Positions 8,919-17,921 are shown, counted from the first letter of the stretch. The stretch is 64,000 bases of DNA from Noviluteimonas caseinilytica (GCF_018406605.1 NZ_AP024545.1:930001-994000), one strand, 5' to 3'. Notes: generated by a model from the sequence alone, not told the origin. Program-made: numbers and translations.

Positions 8919-9308
8919 TCACGCGGGCTGGATCAGGTCCCAACGATTCCCGTACAGGTCCTCGAACACCGCGACCTTGCCGTACGGTTCGACGCGCGGC
9001 TCGCCCAGGAAACGCACGCCACGGGCACGGTAGCCGTCGAAGTCGCGCTGGAAGTCGTCGGTGTGCAGGAACAGGAACACGCGGCCGCCGGTCTGGTCGC
9101 CGACACGCGTGCGCTGCGCATCGTTGGCGGCCCGTGCGAGCAACAGATGCGCGCCATCCTGTCCCGGCGCCACCACCACCCAGCGTTTGTGCTCCGCCGG
9201 CATGTCGCGATCCTCGACCAGCGTGAAGCCAAGCACGCGCGTGTAGTAATCGATCGCTTCGTCGTAATCGCGGACCACCAGCGCGACGGTGACGAGCGCC
9301 CGCCGCAT
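8919..9308 (-). CDS. VOC family (glyoxalase/bleomycin-resistance fold) protein
   Basis: 129 aa, one complete pair of beta-alpha-beta-beta-beta modules. Typical family segments: VTVALVVRDYDEAIDYYTRVLGF at the start, FLFLHTDDFQRDFD in the middle and VFEDLYGNRWDLIQP at the end, which carries the usual metal-ligand Glu. The ATG shares its A with the trpE stop (TGATG), so translation is probably coupled to trpE. Substrate unknown; related VOC proteins act as dioxygenases, isomerases or antibiotic-binding proteins. Confidence 0.87.
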   Translation of the reverse strand: MRRALVTVALVVRDYDEAIDYYTRVLGFTLVEDRDMPAEHKRWVVVAPGQDGAHLLLARAANDAQRTRVGDQTGGRVFLFLHTDDFQRDFDGYRARGVRFLGEPRVEPYGKVAVFEDLYGNRWDLIQPA

Positions 9309-10798
9309 CACAACCCCTTCGCCGCTTCCGCCACCGCGCGGAACAACGCGCGACCCTTGTTCATCGTCTCGTCCCATTCCTTCGCCGGATCGGAGTCGTA
9401 GACGATGCCGGCACCGGCCTGCACGTGCAGGCGGCCGTCCTGGATGACGGCGGTGCGGATGGCGATGGCGGTGTCGGCGTCGCCGTTCCAGCCGATGTAG
9501 CCCACGGCGCCGGAATACACGTTGCGCTTGACGGGTTCGAGGTCGCGGATCACTTCCAGCGCACGCACTTTCGGCGCGCCGCTCACGGTGCCGGCGGGGA
9601 ACGTCGCGCGCAGGACGTCGGCGTAACTCAGTCCGTCCTGCAGCGTGCCGGTGACTTCGCTGACGATGTGCATGACGTGGCTGTAGCGTTCGATGATGAA
9701 ACGCTCGCCCACTTCGACCGTGCCGGGTTGCGCGACACGACCGACGTCGTTGCGGCCGAGGTCGATCAGCATCAGATGTTCGGCGCGTTCCTTCGGATCG
9801 GCGAGCAGTTCGGCCTCGAGCGCGAGGTCTTCTTCGTGCGTCTTGCCGCGCGGCCGCGTGCCGGCGATCGGGCGCACGGTGATCTGCCCGCCCTGCTGGC
9901 GCACCAGGATCTCCGGCGACGAACCCACCACCTGCGTGCCGCCGACGTCGAGGAAATACATGTAGGGCGACGGATTCAGCGCGCGCAACGCGCGATACAC
10001 GTCGACGGGCCGCGCCTGGAACGGCACGGACAAGCGCTGCGACAACACGACCTGGAAGATGTCGCCCGCGCGGATCAATTCCTTGCACTGCTCCACCGCA
10101 TCGATGAAGCCTTCGCGCGTGAAGCCGGACACGAAGTGGCTTTCGTCGAGCGCGGCCGGCACCAGCGTTTCCGGATAACCGGCGCCGGCGTGGCGCAGGC
10201 GATGCGCCAATGCATCGAGGCGACGCTGCGCGCGCGCCCATGCCTGCGGTTCGCGCGGGTCGGCGTGCACGATCAGGTACAGGCGGCCTTTGAGGTTATC
10301 GAAGACCGCCACCTCTTCGCTCAACATCAGCAGGATGTCGGGCGTGCCGAGTTCATCGGGCTTGCCGGAACTCGCGGCAAGCTTCGGTTCGATGTACTGC
10401 ACGCACTCGAACCCGAACCAGCCGACGAGCCCGCCGGTGAACCCGGGCAGCCCTTCGACGACGGGCACGCGATGCTCCGACCGCAGGCGTTCGACTTCCG
10501 CGAAGGGATCCTCGACCTCGCGGATCTCCGCGAGCTCCCCGTGCTCGGTGACGTACAACGTGCGCCCCGCGAACGCATACACGCGCCGCGCGGGCAAGCC
10601 GATGATCGAGTAGCGGCCGAAGCGTTCGCCGCCTTCCACCGATTCGAACAGGTAGGTATGCGGCCCGTCGGCGAGCTTGAGGTACACCGACAGCGGCGTG
10701 TCGAGGTCGGACAACACCTCGCGCACCACGGGGATGCGGGTGTACCCGGCTTCGGCATAGGCCTGGAATTGTTCGAGGGTGATCGTGTCGTGCGGCAT
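9308..10798 (-). CDS. trpE: Anthranilate synthase component I
   Basis: 496 aa, usual TrpE length. With TrpG it makes anthranilate from chorismate and glutamine. The C-terminal chorismate-binding domain shows FQVVLSQRLSVPF, PSPYMYFLDVGG, IAGTRPRGKT, LIDLGRNDVGRVA, SYADVLRATFPAGTVSGAPKVRA and AGAGIVYDSDP. The feedback site near residue 40 has LDTPLSVYLKLAD, close to the LLES-type tryptophan site but not identical. Start ATG 10798 is preferred over an upstream in-frame codon because it gives the family N-terminus. It lies 148 bp from rpe, across a terminator. Confidence 0.97.
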   Translation of the reverse strand: MPHDTITLEQFQAYAEAGYTRIPVVREVLSDLDTPLSVYLKLADGPHTYLFESVEGGERFGRYSIIGLPARRVYAFAGRTLYVTEHGELAEIREVEDPFAEVERLRSEHRVPVVEGLPGFTGGLVGWFGFECVQYIEPKLAASSGKPDELGTPDILLMLSEEVAVFDNLKGRLYLIVHADPREPQAWARAQRRLDALAHRLRHAGAGYPETLVPAALDESHFVSGFTREGFIDAVEQCKELIRAGDIFQVVLSQRLSVPFQARPVDVYRALRALNPSPYMYFLDVGGTQVVGSSPEILVRQQGGQITVRPIAGTRPRGKTHEEDLALEAELLADPKERAEHLMLIDLGRNDVGRVAQPGTVEVGERFIIERYSHVMHIVSEVTGTLQDGLSYADVLRATFPAGTVSGAPKVRALEVIRDLEPVKRNVYSGAVGYIGWNGDADTAIAIRTAVIQDGRLHVQAGAGIVYDSDPAKEWDETMNKGRALFRAVAEAAKGL

Positions 10799-10804
10799 GG
10801 GGCC

Positions 10805-10834
10805 AGTGTGCTGCGCTGCGGCAGCGATTGTCAC
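10805..10834 (-). promoter_or_regulatory. Candidate trpE promoter, start point near the ATG
   Basis: On the minus strand, GTGACA (10829-10834) resembles a -35 box. An 18-bp spacer separates it from CACACT (10805-10810), which resembles a -10 box. The initiation codon begins only 6 bp after the -10, so the transcript would start at or within a base or two of the ATG (leaderless). No Shine-Dalgarno sequence is visible before the ATG. This is a match by eye to the sigma-70 consensus, so it is tentative. Confidence 0.38.
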
Positions 10835-10904
10835 GCAGGCGTCACCGTTGCCCCGGAAAATCGAAGGCCATCGCAGGGAAGACGGACGGAAGCGGGATTG
10901 CTTC

Positions 10905-10940
10905 CAAAAAGGCCGGCATCGAAAGGTGTCGGCCTTTGCT
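10905..10940 (-). terminator. Intrinsic terminator after rpe (bidirectional shape)
   Basis: An 11-bp stem (AAAGGCCGGCA 10908-10918 with TGTCGGCCTTT 10927-10937, one G-T pair) encloses an 8-nt loop. On the minus strand it is followed by a run of five T, placing it just after the rpe stop. The plus-strand side also ends in T-rich sequence. It separates rpe from trpE, so trpE needs its own promoter. Confidence 0.8.
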
Positions 10941-10949
10941 TTTGCGGCG

Positions 10950-11621
10950 TCAGCGGACCGCGGCCACCGCGTCCTTCATGCGGCGCACCACGTCGGCGTA
11001 GTCCGGCTGGCTGAAGATGGCCGAGCCCGCGACGAAGGTATCGGCGCCGGCCGAGGCGATCTCGGCGATGTTCTCCGGCTTCACGCCCCCGTCGATTTCC
11101 AGGCGGATCGCCTTGCCCGAGCGGTCGATGCGCTCGCGCACGCGGCGCAGCTTGTCGAGCGCCGAGGGAATGAAGGCCTGCCCGCCGAAGCCCGGGTTGA
11201 CCGACATCAGCAGCACCATGTCGAGGTCGTCGAGCACGTAGTCGAGCACTTCGATCGGCGTGGCCGGGTTGAGCACCAGGCCGGCCTGGCAGCCGTTGGC
11301 CTTGATCAGCTGCACGGTGCGGTGCACGTGGCGACTGGCTTCGGGATGGAAGGAGATCATCGTGGCGCCGGCCTTCGCGAAGTCGGGCACCAGGCGATCG
11401 ACCGGTTCCACCATCAGGTGCACGTCGATCGGCGCGGTCACGCCGTGCTTGCGCAGGGCTTCGCACACCAGCGGGCCGATCGTGAGGTTGGGCACGTAGT
11501 GGTTGTCCATCACGTCGAAGTGCACCCAGTCGGCGCCGGCCTTCAGCACGTTGTCCACTTCCTCGCCGAGGCGGGCGAAGTTGGCCGAGAGGATCGAAGG
11601 GGCGATGACGGTGGGCTGCAT
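10950..11621 (-). CDS. rpe: Ribulose-phosphate 3-epimerase
   Basis: 223 aa, family length. Interconverts ribulose 5-phosphate and xylulose 5-phosphate. Catalytic and metal residues lie in the blocks IAPSILSANFARLGEEV, HFDVMDNHYVPNLTIG (His and Asp), PIDVHLMVEPVDRL, MSVNPGFGGQAFIPSAL and LEIDGGVKPENI. The start has an AGGA ribosome site and follows the J-domain gene by 18 bp on the same strand; a strong terminator lies right after it. Confidence 0.97.
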   Translation of the reverse strand: MQPTVIAPSILSANFARLGEEVDNVLKAGADWVHFDVMDNHYVPNLTIGPLVCEALRKHGVTAPIDVHLMVEPVDRLVPDFAKAGATMISFHPEASRHVHRTVQLIKANGCQAGLVLNPATPIEVLDYVLDDLDMVLLMSVNPGFGGQAFIPSALDKLRRVRERIDRSGKAIRLEIDGGVKPENIAEIASAGADTFVAGSAIFSQPDYADVVRRMKDAVAAVR

Positions 11622-11639
11622 GGACGGGATCCTGGTGGG

Positions 11640-11972
11640 TCAGCGGCGCTTGCGCAGCGCCTGGATGCGGTCGTAGGCGCCGTTGATCTCGCGCGCACGG
11701 GCCTCGGCCTGGCGCTGCAGTTCGGTGGCGGCGCCGGCGAGGCGGTCGGGGTGGTACTGCGAGATCAGGCGGCGGTAGGCGAGGTCGATTTCCGCATCCG
11801 TGGCCTCGTCGGTCAGGCCGAGCACGCGGTAGGGGTTGTCCCTCGGGCTCTTGAACCAGTCCTGGTCCAGCGCATGCCCGAGCAGCAGCCCGATCATCAG
11901 CCCGAGCAGCGGGTTGCCGCGCATCAGGGCGGCGCCGGCGAAGGCGCCCAGCAATTTTCCGTACCAGCGCAT
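11640..11972 (-). CDS. Membrane-anchored J-domain protein (DjlA-like, short)
   Basis: 110 aa. An N-terminal hydrophobic segment with glycine spacing (LLGAFAGAALM and LLGLMIGLLLGHALD, residues 7-36) resembles the DjlA transmembrane dimerisation segment. A J domain follows (about 46-110) with the HPD motif in ISQYHPDRLAG. The TerB-like middle of full-length DjlA is absent. It probably recruits DnaK at the inner membrane. It is the gene upstream of rpe on the same strand. Confidence 0.85.
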   Translation of the reverse strand: MRWYGKLLGAFAGAALMRGNPLLGLMIGLLLGHALDQDWFKSPRDNPYRVLGLTDEATDAEIDLAYRRLISQYHPDRLAGAATELQRQAEARAREINGAYDRIQALRKRR

Positions 11973-12067
11973 GGCGCGCAGTCTACTGGTTCGTGCCCGG
12001 CGCCGGCCGCCGCGCGGGCGGGCCGGCGTACACTACGGCGCCCTGCGTCCCCGGTGGCTGCGTGGCG

Positions 12068-12979
12068 ATGTCCGGCGAATCGACTCGACCCTCTCTGCTC
12101 CAGGCCGACCTGCCCGGCCTCGTGCTGCGGCACCGCGGCAAGGTCCGCGATGTCTTCGACCTGCCCGGCGACCGCCTGCTCATCGTCGCGACCGACCGGC
12201 TTTCCGCGTTCGACGTGGTGCTGCCCGATCCGATTCCCGGCAAGGGCGAGATGCTCTGCCAGATCAGCAACTTCTGGTTCGACCGCACGCGCGCGCTGAT
12301 GCCGAATCATTTGACGGGCGTCGACGTCGCGAGCGTATTGCCCGAAGGCGTGGATGCATCGTTGTATGCCAAACGCGCGGTGGTGACGAAGAAGCTCAAG
12401 CCCGTGCCGGTCGAAGCGATCGCGCGCGGTTACCTGATCGGCAGCGGCTGGAAGGATTACCAGCGCACCGGACGCGTCAGCGGCATCACGCTGCCGCACG
12501 GCCTGCAGCAGGCCGAGCAACTGCCGCAGCCGATCTTCACGCCGTCGACCAAGGCGGCCGTCGGCGACCACGACGAGAACATCGACTTCGACACGATGGT
12601 GAAGACCGTCGGCGCCGATCTCGCCGAACAGGTGCGCGACGCAACGCTGCGCCTGTATGCGCATGCGCGCGAATACGCGGCGCAGCGCGGCATCATCCTC
12701 GCCGACACCAAGTTCGAATTCGGCACCGACGCCGACGGACGCCTGTACGTGATGGACGAGATGCTCACGCCCGACTCGTCGCGTTACTGGCCCGCCGACG
12801 AATACCGCGTGGGCATCAGCCCGCCGAGCTACGACAAGCAGTTCGTGCGCGATTACCTGGAGCAGGTGGGCTGGGACAAGACGCCGCCCGGCCCCAAGCT
12901 GCCGGCCGAAGTGATCGAACGCACGCGCGCCAAATACGCCGAGGCGCTGCAGCGCCTTGCCGGTCTTTCGGTCGACTGA
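12068..12979 (+). CDS. purC: Phosphoribosylaminoimidazole-succinocarboxamide synthase
   Basis: 303 aa, the longer SAICAR synthase type. It joins CAIR and aspartate in purine synthesis. Blocks visible: HRGKVRDVFDLPGDRLLIVATDRLSAFDVVLP, PVEAIARGYLIGSGWKDY, IILADTKFEFGTD and DEMLTPDSSRYWP. The ATG at 12068 gives the family start, and a TACACT at 12029-12034 could be the -10 box. Mpo1-like and exporter genes follow closely on the same strand. Confidence 0.97.
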   Translation: MSGESTRPSLLQADLPGLVLRHRGKVRDVFDLPGDRLLIVATDRLSAFDVVLPDPIPGKGEMLCQISNFWFDRTRALMPNHLTGVDVASVLPEGVDASLYAKRAVVTKKLKPVPVEAIARGYLIGSGWKDYQRTGRVSGITLPHGLQQAEQLPQPIFTPSTKAAVGDHDENIDFDTMVKTVGADLAEQVRDATLRLYAHAREYAAQRGIILADTKFEFGTDADGRLYVMDEMLTPDSSRYWPADEYRVGISPPSYDKQFVRDYLEQVGWDKTPPGPKLPAEVIERTRAKYAEALQRLAGLSVD

Positions 12980-12989
12980 AGGAATCGCG

Positions 12990-13487
12990 ATGGATACGCC
13001 CGCCAACGCGCACGGCACCACCCGCGACATCGATCGCTGGTTCGCCAGCTATTCCGACGACCACCGCAATCCGGTCAACCAGCGCATCCACGTGATCGCG
13101 GTGCCGGCGATCCTGTGGAGCGTGATCGCGTTGCTGTGGTGCGTGCCGGTGCCGGAAAACGGCTGGTTCAAGCCGGGGATCGTCGCGGCGTTCGCGATGT
13201 TCGGGGCGTTGAGCTATTACCTGCGCGCGTCGCGGCGCCTGGCGCTCGGGATGTTCGTCGTGTTCGCGGCGATGGGCTGGCTCACGCATTGGCTGTATTC
13301 CACGATCGGGGCGCGCGCGTTGCTGGGCCTGGCGATCGCCGTGTTCGTGGTGGCGTGGATCGCGCAGTTCATCGGGCACAAGATCGAAGGCCGCAAGCCG
13401 AGTTTCCTCACCGACCTGACCTACCTGCTGATCGGTCCGGCATGGGTGGTGGCGAAGGGCTACCGCAAGCTCGGACTGACGTGGTGA
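12990..13487 (+). CDS. Mpo1-like (DUF962) membrane protein
   Basis: 165 aa with four likely membrane helices. The family signature is NPVNQRIHVIAVPAILWSV near the N-terminus and QFIGHKIEGRKPSFLTDL near the C-terminus, holding the conserved histidines of yeast Mpo1, an iron-dependent 2-hydroxy fatty acid dioxygenase. A SD (AAGGA) precedes the ATG, 10 bp after purC. Its stop overlaps the next gene's GTG start. Enzymatic activity in bacteria is not settled, so the name is by family only. Confidence 0.87.
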   Translation: MDTPANAHGTTRDIDRWFASYSDDHRNPVNQRIHVIAVPAILWSVIALLWCVPVPENGWFKPGIVAAFAMFGALSYYLRASRRLALGMFVVFAAMGWLTHWLYSTIGARALLGLAIAVFVVAWIAQFIGHKIEGRKPSFLTDLTYLLIGPAWVVAKGYRKLGLTW

Positions 13488-14398
13488 CACCCGCCACGCG
13501 CGGCGGCGGATTGCGCGGTCGCGACCTGCTCCTCGTCCTCGTCATCAACCTGGCGTGGGCCGGCAACTTCCTGACCTCCGCCTTCGCGCTGCGCGAGATC
13601 CCGCCGTTCCTGTTCGTCGCCGTGCGGCTGACGATCCTGCTGAGCGCGCTCGCGTGGTTCGTGCGCAAGCCCGCGCCCGGGCAGTGGCCGTTGCTGATCG
13701 CGGTGGCGCTGTTCAACGGCGTGCTGCATTTCGGATTGAGTTTCTGGGCGCTGCACCTGGCAGGCGACCTGTCGTCGCCCGCGATCCTGATGCAGAGCTA
13801 CGTGCCGATGGCGGCGTTGCTGGCGTGGTGGTGGCTGGGCGAACGCTTCGGCTGGCGCACGGGGCTGGCGATCGCGGTGAGTTTCGCCGGCGTGCTGGTG
13901 CTGGGGTTCGATCCGATCGTGCTGGACCAACCGATGTCGCTGGTGCTGATGCTGGTGTCGGCCTTGTTCCTCGCGATCGGCACCGTGCTGATGCGGCAGC
14001 TCACCGGCCTGAACATGGTGAGCCAGCAAGGCTGGACCGCGATCATCGGCGTGCTGCCGTTGCTGGCGTTGAGCGCGATCTTCGAGCCCGGCAGCTTCCA
14101 GGCGTTGCGCGAGGCGAGCTGGATCGGCTGGAGCGGCGCGTTGTATTCCGCCGTGTTCGCATCGTTGTTCGGGCACGGCTTGTACTACGTGCTCGTGCAG
14201 CGGCATCCCGTGGCGCAGGTGACGCCGTGGTTGTTGCTCACGCCGGTGCTGGCCGTCGTGCTGGGGTTGCTGTTCTGGGGCGACCGGCCCGGGCCGCGCC
14301 TGTGGATCGGCGGCGCGATGGTGCTGGGCGGCGTGTTGCTGATCGCGCTGCGTGCGATGGCCAAGCTGCGGCCGCTGCCGACCGCGGAAGAATGCTGA
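13484..14398 (+). CDS. EamA/DMT superfamily transporter
   Basis: 304 aa with ten predicted membrane helices in two EamA repeats (about 10-140 and 150-290). Typical features are NLAWAGNFLTSAFALREIPP in helix 1 and FWALHLAGDLSSPAILMQS in helix 4, and VTPWLLLTPVLAVVLGLLFWGD near the end. The likely start is GTG 13484, which overlaps the previous stop as GTGA. Probably a proton-coupled metabolite or drug exporter of the inner membrane; substrate unknown. Confidence 0.87.
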   Translation: MTPATRGGGLRGRDLLLVLVINLAWAGNFLTSAFALREIPPFLFVAVRLTILLSALAWFVRKPAPGQWPLLIAVALFNGVLHFGLSFWALHLAGDLSSPAILMQSYVPMAALLAWWWLGERFGWRTGLAIAVSFAGVLVLGFDPIVLDQPMSLVLMLVSALFLAIGTVLMRQLTGLNMVSQQGWTAIIGVLPLLALSAIFEPGSFQALREASWIGWSGALYSAVFASLFGHGLYYVLVQRHPVAQVTPWLLLTPVLAVVLGLLFWGDRPGPRLWIGGAMVLGGVLLIALRAMAKLRPLPTAEEC

Positions 14399-14402
14399 GG
14401 CG

Positions 14403-14771
14403 CTAGCGGCCTGCGCGAAGGTCGCGCAACAAGCCCTTGAGCCAAACCGCGCTATCCATCTCGCGTCCATCGGCCAGGCGCACGCGATAAACCTTGCCGG
14501 ACATCGACGACTTGGTGCCGAGCTCCGCGATGAACTGCTCCGGCGTCGTGATCTTCCCGTTCGCCGCGCCGAGCTTGCGACGCAGGTGCTTGGCCGCGTC
14601 CTGCGCGGTGTATTCGCTGCCGTTGCGGATGAAGGCGACGCCGCGCGCGGCGGCGACGCGCTGGATCAGGGCGTCGATTTCCTGCGCGGGCGTGCGCGCC
14701 GGTGCGGCGAACGCAACGGTCGTGGCAAGGGCGAGGAAGGCGGCGACGAAACGACGGCGGACAAGGTTCAT
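14403..14771 (-). CDS. DUF5329 family periplasmic protein
   Basis: 122 aa. Sec signal peptide (AAFLALATTVAFA, cleavage near residue 23) and a compact domain with FIRNGSEYTAQDAAKHLRRKL, TPEQFIAELGTKSSMSG and LADGREMDSAVWL, which I recognise as DUF5329. Its ATG overlaps the epimerase stop as ATGA, so it is the third gene of the nhaA-epimerase unit. Function unknown. Confidence 0.78.
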   Translation of the reverse strand: MNLVRRRFVAAFLALATTVAFAAPARTPAQEIDALIQRVAAARGVAFIRNGSEYTAQDAAKHLRRKLGAANGKITTPEQFIAELGTKSSMSGKVYRVRLADGREMDSAVWLKGLLRDLRAGR

Positions 14772-15646
14772 GCGTCGAAGTCTGCCCCATGCGCCCTGAA
14801 CATGGCAGCCGTCGGCCGGAAGCGACGCGGGGCATACCCGAAGTCCTTTGCCGCGGGCGCCGGATCGAACACGAGATCGGTGCGCATCCGCGCGACCGCC
14901 GCGTCACCGAATCCACCGACCTTCCCGAGCGCGCGTGCGCCCAGCAATGCGGCCGTGAACACGAGGCCAGGCACTTCGTACAAGCGCGGTGGCGGATGCA
15001 GCGTCATCAGCACGCGCTCCACCATGTCGCGATACGCGATGCGTTCACCGCCGGGCAGCGCGTAGGCCTTGCCGAAACTGGCGGGCGCATCGCAGCAATC
15101 GAACGCCGCGTCGGCCAGGTCGCACACGTGCACGGGCTGGCGCAGGCCGTTCGCGTTGCGCGGGAGCACGAAGCGCCGCCAGCGATGCGCGAGCGTGGCG
15201 ATGCGGGTGAGCGTGTGGTCGCGGCCGGCGCCGTAGACCAGCGTGGGGCGCAGCAACGTGGCATTCGCGCCCACGGCGGCCGCGCGTTCGAAGACCTGGG
15301 TCTCGCCCTTGCGCAAGCGTTCGGCCACCGCGCGTTCGGCGGGATCGGCGGAGCCGCGCTTCACGTCGACGCTGGTGGACCCGAACGCGACCACGCGCGG
15401 GCAGTCGATGTTCGCCTGCGCATACCACTGCGCGAACAGGTCCAGCGGCCCGCAACTGAAGATCGCGTCCACGTCGCGTGGTGCATCAGCCAGCGTAGGC
15501 AATTCGCCTTGCAGCCATTGGATGCCGGGACGATCGAGCACGTTGCCCCGCGTGACCGCCGTGATGCGCCAGCCGGCCTCGTGCAGGCGATCCAGCAACG
15601 GCGCGCCGATTTGCCCCGTGCCGCCGAAGACGAGGGCGTGGCGCAT
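14768..15646 (-). CDS. NAD-dependent epimerase/dehydratase family protein
   Basis: 292 aa extended/atypical SDR. The NAD(P) motif is at the N-terminus (LVFGGTGQIGAPLLDRL), with FGSTSVDVKRGS in the position of the catalytic serine region, TLLRPTLVYGAGRDHT and a substrate-domain VHVCDLADAAFDCCD. The YxxxK tyrosine is not obvious, so catalysis is uncertain. ATG shares a base with the nhaA stop (TGATG), and the 3' end overlaps the DUF5329 gene. Confidence 0.8.
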   Translation of the reverse strand: MRHALVFGGTGQIGAPLLDRLHEAGWRITAVTRGNVLDRPGIQWLQGELPTLADAPRDVDAIFSCGPLDLFAQWYAQANIDCPRVVAFGSTSVDVKRGSADPAERAVAERLRKGETQVFERAAAVGANATLLRPTLVYGAGRDHTLTRIATLAHRWRRFVLPRNANGLRQPVHVCDLADAAFDCCDAPASFGKAYALPGGERIAYRDMVERVLMTLHPPPRLYEVPGLVFTAALLGARALGKVGGFGDAAVARMRTDLVFDPAPAAKDFGYAPRRFRPTAAMFRAHGADFDA

Positions 15647-16830
15647 CAGCCTGCGTTCCGCGCCGGCAGCACGATGCGCAGCCAGGCCAGGCCCGCAAGC
15701 GCCGACAGCACCGAGGCGACGAAGATGCCGAGCACCGCTTCGTCGTAACGCACCGCGTCGTGGTACGCGAGCGACGCGATGAACAGGCTCATCGTGAAGC
15801 CGATGCCGCACAACATGCCGAGGCCGAGCATCGCGCGCGCATCCACGCCCTGCGGGAAGCGCGCCCAGCCCAGCGCGCGCATCAGGAACGCCGCGCCGAG
15901 GATGCCGATCGGCTTGCCGACCACCAGGCCGAGCGCGATGCCCAGCGGCAACGCAGCGAACGCATGCGCCGGCGCCATGCCACCCAGCGGCAGGCCCGCG
16001 TTGGCGAAGGCGAACAACGGCACGATCGCGAACGCGACCCACGGGTGCAGCGCGTGTTCCAGCGTTTCGAGCGGCGAGTGTTCCACCTCGTCGTCGATCG
16101 CGTTCCGCTTGTCGACGTGCGGGATCATCAGCCCGGTCGCGACGCCGGCGAGCGTGGCATGCACGCCCGACTTCAGCACGCACACCCACAGCACCAGGCC
16201 GAGCAGCAGGTACGGCGCCAGGTGCTTCACGCCGCGGCGGTTGAGCATCCACATCGCGAACAAGGCGACGGCCGCGGCGCCGAGCGCATGCAACGACAGG
16301 CCCTGCGAATAGAAGAGCGCGATGATCAGGATCGCGATGAGGTCATCGACCACCGCGATCGTCGACAGCAGCAGCTTCATCCCCACCGGCACGCGCGAGC
16401 CGAGCAGCGCGAGCACGCCGAGCGCGAACGCGATGTCCGTCGCGGTCGGCACCGCCCAGCCGCGCATCGCCGACGCATCGTCGTGGTTGAGCGCGGTGAA
16501 CAGCAGCGCCGGCACCAGCACGCCCGCGGCGGCGCACACCAGCGGCAGCACGAGTTGTTCGCGGCCGGCGAGTTGCCCGCTCAAGGCTTCGCGCTTGATC
16601 TCCAGCGCGACCAGCAGGAAGAACACCGCCATCAGGCCGTCGTTGATCCAGTGGTGCACGGGATCGACGACCGCGTGGTACAGCCCTTCGAGCGGCGAGT
16701 TGACGAGGACCAGCGCCAGCACCGCGGCCAGGATCAGCACGATCCCGCCGGCCGCTTCCAGCCGGAAGAATTCGACGAGGGCGCGTTGCGCGCGCGTCAG
16801 GACTCCGGGCGCTTTCGAGGGCGTGGGCAT
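15646..16830 (-). CDS. nhaA: Na+/H+ antiporter NhaA
   Basis: 394 aa, about 12 membrane helices. It exchanges Na+ or Li+ for protons at the inner membrane. Conserved blocks: WINDGLMAVFFLLVALEIKRE with the helix II aspartate region, WAVPTATDIAFALGVLALLG with the unwound helix IV signature, and LLSTIAVVDDLIAILIIALFY with the paired catalytic aspartates of helix V. It is the first gene of a coupled unit with the epimerase and DUF5329 genes. Confidence 0.97.
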   Translation of the reverse strand: MPTPSKAPGVLTRAQRALVEFFRLEAAGGIVLILAAVLALVLVNSPLEGLYHAVVDPVHHWINDGLMAVFFLLVALEIKREALSGQLAGREQLVLPLVCAAAGVLVPALLFTALNHDDASAMRGWAVPTATDIAFALGVLALLGSRVPVGMKLLLSTIAVVDDLIAILIIALFYSQGLSLHALGAAAVALFAMWMLNRRGVKHLAPYLLLGLVLWVCVLKSGVHATLAGVATGLMIPHVDKRNAIDDEVEHSPLETLEHALHPWVAFAIVPLFAFANAGLPLGGMAPAHAFAALPLGIALGLVVGKPIGILGAAFLMRALGWARFPQGVDARAMLGLGMLCGIGFTMSLFIASLAYHDAVRYDEAVLGIFVASVLSALAGLAWLRIVLPARNAG

Positions 16831-16871
16831 GCGCGGAGTCTAGCGGCCGTCGCGGGCGCGCGTGGTGCCCG

Positions 16872-17828
16872 TCAGTGCGCGCCGGAGACGAGCACGAACA
16901 CCAGCCACGCGAGGTACGCGACGACGAGGATCGCGCCTTCGCCCTTGCCGATGCGCAGGTCGCCGCGCAGCATCGGATACAGCGCCACCGCGAACGCGAT
17001 CGCCGCCGGCACTTCGAAGTGCACGAACGACGACGGCAGCGGCAATGCGCGGAAGCTCGCCATGCCGCCCAGCACCAGCGTGAGGTTGAGCAGGCTAGAG
17101 CCGATGACATGGCCCACGACCACGTCGCCCTGCCCGCGTCGCGCGGCCAGCACGGCCGCCGCGATTTCCGGCAACGCGGTGCCGATGGCGACGGGCACGA
17201 GACCCGTCAGCATCGGTCCCATGCCGAGCGTGGCGCCGACTTGCGGCGCGGCATGCACGATCCACTTCGCGCCGAAGAACAACACGATGGAGGCAATGAC
17301 GAATCGCGCGATGTTGAGGCCCAGTCCGCCGCGCGTCGTCGCGTATTCGCTCAGCACGGTGCGCACTTCTTCCTGCGCCACGCGCGAACGCGCGAGTGCG
17401 AACGCGAACACCGCGATGAAGGCCGCGACCAGCACGAGGCCATCGATGCGCGAGAGCACGCCATCCCAGCCCAGTCCGACCACCGCGATGCCGAGCACGA
17501 TGAAGCACACCAGCAGCGGCGACAGCGCGCGCCAGCGCACGACCAGCGGCGCGGCGAGCGCGGCCAGGCCGAGGGTCAGTCCGAAATTCACGAGGTTGCT
17601 GCCCACCGCGTTGCCGAGGGCGAGCGACTGGCTGCCGACCCACGCGGCGCGCGCGTTGACGACGAGTTCGGGCACCGAGGTGGCGAAGGCAACGAGCACC
17701 AGGCCCGTGACGAACGGCGAAAGCTTGTAGTGCGCCGCGAGGCCCGACGCGCCCTTGATGACGGAATCGCCACCGAGCATCAGGAACACCAGGCCGAGCA
17801 GGAACATTCCCCAGACTTCGAACAGCAT
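16872..17828 (-). CDS. Calcium/sodium antiporter (CaxA/YrbG type)
   Basis: 318 aa, ten helices in two inverted repeats. The alpha-1 repeat FATSVPELVVNARAAWVG followed by GNAVGSNLVNFGL, and the alpha-2 repeat IGTALPEIAAAVLAARRG followed by GHVIGSSLLNLTLVLGG, hold the ion-binding glutamates. K+-independent Na+/Ca2+ exchanger family; it probably exports Ca2+. It lies 41 bp upstream of nhaA on the same strand but with its own spacing. Confidence 0.92.
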   Translation of the reverse strand: MLFEVWGMFLLGLVFLMLGGDSVIKGASGLAAHYKLSPFVTGLVLVAFATSVPELVVNARAAWVGSQSLALGNAVGSNLVNFGLTLGLAALAAPLVVRWRALSPLLVCFIVLGIAVVGLGWDGVLSRIDGLVLVAAFIAVFAFALARSRVAQEEVRTVLSEYATTRGGLGLNIARFVIASIVLFFGAKWIVHAAPQVGATLGMGPMLTGLVPVAIGTALPEIAAAVLAARRGQGDVVVGHVIGSSLLNLTLVLGGMASFRALPLPSSFVHFEVPAAIAFAVALYPMLRGDLRIGKGEGAILVVAYLAWLVFVLVSGAH

Positions 17829-17921
17829 GGCCGCTCCTCCGTTCGCGTGCGCCGGCCGGAGTCTAACCCGGCCGGCGCGCGCGCCCTCCCCGCATCGGGG
17901 CGGCTGGAGCGGTTCAACCGA

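Noticed and set aside
10799..10950. Attenuator or leader peptide for trpE
   Set aside because: The hairpin here ends with a T-run toward rpe's own 3' end, and there is no Trp-rich small frame before trpE.
15760..17730. Long open frame on the plus strand over nhaA and caxA
   Set aside because: Antisense to two membrane transporters with clear motifs; its predicted protein is a His/Arg/Gln-rich sequence with no fold.
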